Below the pieces are notes generated by a model. It saw only the letters and a program-made list of their open reading frames with translations, was not told where the DNA came from and ran no database searches. The position numbers were made by a program, and so were the translations under genes. This document shows, piece by piece, positions 8,464 to 9,886 of a stretch of DNA of 9,886 bases. The DNA comes from Veillonella sp. (GTDB lineage: Bacteria > Bacillota > Negativicutes > Veillonellales > Veillonellaceae), in NCBI GenBank assembly GCA_022737715.1, contig JAIITD010000054.1, positions 1 to 9,886 of the forward strand, read 5' to 3'. Within the stretch, counting starts at the first letter, position 1. The number at the start of each line of letters is the position of its first letter.

Positions 8464-8470
8464 CTCCTTT
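8464..8470 (-). promoter_or_regulatory. Ribosome binding site of the permease gene
   Basis: AAAGGAG on the minus strand, 5 nt before the ATG at 8456-8458. It is a strong match that fixes the start. The adjoining gap to pxpA holds a short direct repeat (two CTATTCT-containing copies at about 8471-8497) but no promoter I would defend. Confidence 0.75.
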
Positions 8471-8513
8471 TATCTATTCTGATACTATCTATTCTTACGC
8501 AATCAATTTTGAA

Positions 8514-9281
8514 CTATCGATTCTGAAAATTCGCTACAATAACGCCCGCCTTAGTAAGGCCTTCACGAATATAGTTTGTGAAAGCTATCGCTTTTGGATT
8601 ATCGCCATGGACGCATACGGAATCGGCTACAATATCGATTGTTTTCCCCGTATTCGTTACGACCTTCCCCTCTTGCACCATCATGAGCACTCGTTCCAAG
8701 GCCTCTTGTGGGTCTTTGATGAAAGCCCCCTCTTCCGTACGAGGCACCAATGTGCCCTCCTCTGTATAACCACGGTCTGCAAAGACCTCTTGGATGACAG
8801 GAATACCTCGTCGCTCTGCTTCTTTGGCGATATAACTACCGCTAAGCACCATGGCACGAACCTTTGGGTTCACCGCTTGCAATCCATCTAACACTGCATC
8901 GGCTAGGTCAGGCGTTACACACGCCATATTGTAAAAGGCACCATGCAATTTCATATGCTGTAACTCAACATCGTATTGATGACAAAAGGCTTGCAATGCA
9001 CCGAGTTGGTATACCATATACGCTCGTGCCTCGTCAGGGCTCACCGCCATCTTGCGGCGTCCAAAGCCCATCAAATCCGGATATCCCGGATGAACTCCTA
9101 CGGCTACGCCCTTCTCTTTGCACATCTTAACGGTGGCCTCCATAATGAGAGGATCACCGGCATGCCAACCACAGGCCACATTGGCGCTTGTAACGTGATT
9201 TAACACCTCACTATCCATGCCCAATGTATAATTGCCAAAGCTTTCACCTAAATCGCTATTTAGATCTATGTAATGTGACAT
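8514..9281 (-). CDS. pxpA: 5-oxoprolinase subunit PxpA (LamB/YcsF family)
   Basis: This is the third 5-oxoprolinase subunit and the first gene of the operon. The 255-residue protein starts MSHYIDLNSDLGESFGNY and has the full family pattern: TSANVACGWHAGDP (31-44), GVHPGYPDLMGFGRR (62-76), YQLGAL (91-96), the HMKLHGAFYN loop (109-118), EVFADRGYTEEGTLVPR (165-181) and CVHGDNP (223-229). In the HMKLHGAFYN loop the usual HVKPHGALYN proline is Leu. The acidic and His positions typical of the family are kept, so it should be active. An in-frame ATG at 9303-9305 would add eight residues (MKNERRIE). I prefer the ATG at 9279-9281 because GAGAGGAG lies 7 nt upstream, the family begins at this point, and the extra codons come from the leader repeat. 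PxpA acts with PxpB and PxpC on 5-oxoproline using ATP. Confidence 0.95.
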   Translation of the reverse strand: MSHYIDLNSDLGESFGNYTLGMDSEVLNHVTSANVACGWHAGDPLIMEATVKMCKEKGVAVGVHPGYPDLMGFGRRKMAVSPDEARAYMVYQLGALQAFCHQYDVELQHMKLHGAFYNMACVTPDLADAVLDGLQAVNPKVRAMVLSGSYIAKEAERRGIPVIQEVFADRGYTEEGTLVPRTEEGAFIKDPQEALERVLMMVQEGKVVTNTGKTIDIVADSVCVHGDNPKAIAFTNYIREGLTKAGVIVANFQNR

Positions 9282-9288
9282 CTCTATT

Positions 9289-9296
9289 CTCCTCTC
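9289..9296 (-). promoter_or_regulatory. Ribosome binding site that decides the pxpA start
   Basis: GAGAGGAG on the minus strand with a 7-nt spacer to the ATG at 9279-9281. The upstream ATG at 9303-9305 has only TAAGG three bases away, which is too close. The site lies at the degenerate downstream end of the leader repeat array. Confidence 0.75.
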
Positions 9297-9302
9297 GTTC
9301 TT

Positions 9303-9449
9303 CATCTACCTTAGATTCTTGATCTGCCTTATATGCTTGATCTACCTTATATTCTTGATCCACCTTATATTCTTGATTTTCCTTATATTCTTCATCTTTT
9401 CTTATATTCTTCATCCTTCGTTATATTCTTCATCTCTTCTTTAAATTCT
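9303..9449 (-). repeat. Tandem 18/19-bp repeat array in the pxpA leader, eight units
   Basis: Eight consecutive units fill 147 bp. Units at 9303, 9321, 9339, 9357 and 9375 are 18 bp; those at 9393, 9412 and 9431 are 19 bp. The minus-strand consensus is AAGAATATAAGGTAGATC. The central units differ by one to three bases and the outer units are more degenerate. Most 18-bp units contain TAAGG, which resembles part of a Shine-Dalgarno sequence. Several units end in ATG instead of ATC, giving short potential leader ORFs. The array sits between the predicted transcription start and the pxpA ribosome binding site, so copy number could affect translation of pxpA; that effect is inference. Confidence 0.9.
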
Positions 9450-9467
9450 ATAGAATATAGTAACATG

Positions 9468-9497
9468 ATTATACAAAATATATTGATATGTTATCAA
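9468..9497 (-). promoter_or_regulatory. Candidate sigma70-type promoter of the pxp operon
   Basis: On the minus strand a -35 box TTGATA (9492-9497), 18 nt and a perfect -10 box TATAAT (9468-9473). Transcription would begin near 9461 and give a leader of about 180 nt before pxpA. It lies just after the terminator of the upstream Clp gene, as expected for the start of a new operon. Confidence 0.6.
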
Positions 9498-9498
9498 T
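9482..9498. promoter_or_regulatory. Palindrome over the -35 box, possible operator
   Basis: ATTGATATGTTATCAAT is a perfect inverted repeat with 7-bp arms (ATTGATA/TATCAAT) around TGT. It covers the -35 box of the candidate pxp promoter, the usual place for a repressor site. No regulator gene is in the window; in B. subtilis an IclR-type regulator, KipR, is linked to this gene set. AT-rich palindromes arise by chance, so this is tentative. Confidence 0.4.
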
Positions 9499-9535
9499 GA
9501 TTTTTGTCATGTATACAAAATTCATGTAATAACGC

Positions 9536-9570
9536 AAAAAAGCACTCGACGTAATGTCGAGTGCTTTCAC
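9536..9570 (-). terminator. Intrinsic terminator of the Clp unfoldase gene
   Basis: A 12-bp perfect stem (AAAGCACTCGAC and its complement, 9539-9550 and 9556-9567) closes a 5-nt loop GTAAT. On the minus strand it is followed by a run of six T (complement of 9536-9541). It lies about 80 nt after the stop codon at 9650-9652. Confidence 0.92.
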
Positions 9571-9649
9571 CATCAATAGGACTATTGTTATATTTGTGTA
9601 TATGGAGAGAGTTGTAAGGGATTCAATGAAAGGGTCAATAGCCTACCGA

Positions 9650-9886
9650 TTATTTATTGTCCTTGGATGCAGCATCATCAGCTTGTTTGCTGTGGTCTGC
9701 AGATTTGTCATCACCGGATTTAGCATCGGATGTGTTAGCAGCATCCTTGTCGCTGATCACGATGTGACCATCCACAACATCAGCCAACAAGTGTTTCGCA
9801 TCGATGTGATCCAAGTAGTAATCAGTTACATTGTCACGAATTTCGGATTCGATAACACGGCGTAATGGACGAGCGCCCATAGTTTT
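9650..9886 (-). CDS. Clp-family AAA+ unfoldase (ClpC/ClpE/ClpL-like), C-terminal 78 residues only
   Basis: The visible fragment begins KTMGARPLRRVIESEIRD, which matches the start of the Clp C-terminal (D2-small) domain, where GARPLRR contains the sensor-2 arginine. A VTDYYLDH segment and a short beta pair around LLADVVDGHIVISD follow. These ATPases unfold proteins for ClpP or disaggregate them. The ATPase cores lie beyond the right edge, so the subfamily cannot be fixed. After the folded domain the protein ends in a tail of about 33 residues made almost only of D, K, S, A, N, with some T, G, H and Q. The gene is open at the window edge and its stop codon is TAA at 9650-9652. Confidence 0.85.
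   Translation of the reverse strand, partial: KTMGARPLRRVIESEIRDNVTDYYLDHIDAKHLLADVVDGHIVISDKDAANTSDAKSGDDKSADHSKQADDAASKDNK

Noticed and set aside
5456..9203. Plus-strand frames opposite pxpC, pxpB, the permease and pxpA, including a 219-codon frame at 8232-8891, plus a 68-codon minus-strand frame at 6538-6744
   Set aside because: Each lies in an alternative frame of a well-supported conserved gene, and none has family motifs.
9282..9305. Upstream ATG start for pxpA adding MKNERRIE
   Set aside because: Its Shine-Dalgarno-like TAAGG is only three bases away, the added residues derive from the leader repeat, and the ATG at 9279-9281 has a strong, well-spaced site and matches the family start.
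9303..9449. Tandem repeats considered as a CRISPR array
   Set aside because: The units are contiguous with no spacers of unique sequence, far shorter than CRISPR repeats, and there are no cas genes.

Overview
The window looks like chromosomal DNA from a low-to-moderate GC Negativicute, most likely Veillonella. I infer this from three things: a diderm-type trimeric autotransporter adhesin with an extended signal peptide, Firmicute-like ribosome binding sites and terminators, and a YcsF/YcsG/KipI/KipA-type gene set. No database search was possible, so the genus is a judgement. Every real gene I can support lies on the minus strand and reads from high to low coordinates. The plus-strand open frames are shadows.

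In transcription order, 9650-9886 is the 3' end of a Clp-family AAA+ unfoldase gene with a charged, low-complexity C-terminal tail. It is followed by an intrinsic terminator (9536-9570). Next is a roughly 180-nt leader with a sigma70-type promoter, a palindrome over the -35 box, and eight tandem 18/19-bp repeats. This leader feeds a four-gene operon: pxpA (8514-9281), an NRAMP-superfamily permease resembling B. subtilis YcsG (7262-8458), pxpB (6509-7252) and pxpC (5491-6531). The genes are tightly spaced (55 nt, 9 nt, then a 23-nt overlap) and end at a strong hairpin terminator (5395-5432).

PxpA, PxpB and PxpC together form the ATP-dependent prokaryotic 5-oxoprolinase, which opens 5-oxoproline (pyroglutamate) to glutamate. 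The permease in the same operon lacks the NRAMP metal-binding signature residues, so it more likely moves an organic substrate, perhaps 5-oxoproline itself. The operon therefore reads as a scavenging or detoxification module for pyroglutamate that feeds glutamate into metabolism.

After an AT-rich spacer of about 565 bp carrying its own promoter comes a very large trimeric autotransporter adhesin (1-4925), truncated by the left edge of the window. At least 1641 codons are visible: an extended signal peptide, a YadA-like head of about 19 short repeats, a neck, and a long stalk built from units of 1152 bp (384 residues). Two units are complete and closely matched, and a third is divergent and partial. 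The C-terminal membrane anchor lies outside the window.

I do not see a clearly undescribed system. The points most worth following are the repeat-bearing leader of pxpA with its overlapping hexapeptide-repeat upstream ORF, the NRAMP homologue without a metal site, and the long DNA repeats in the adhesin gene.
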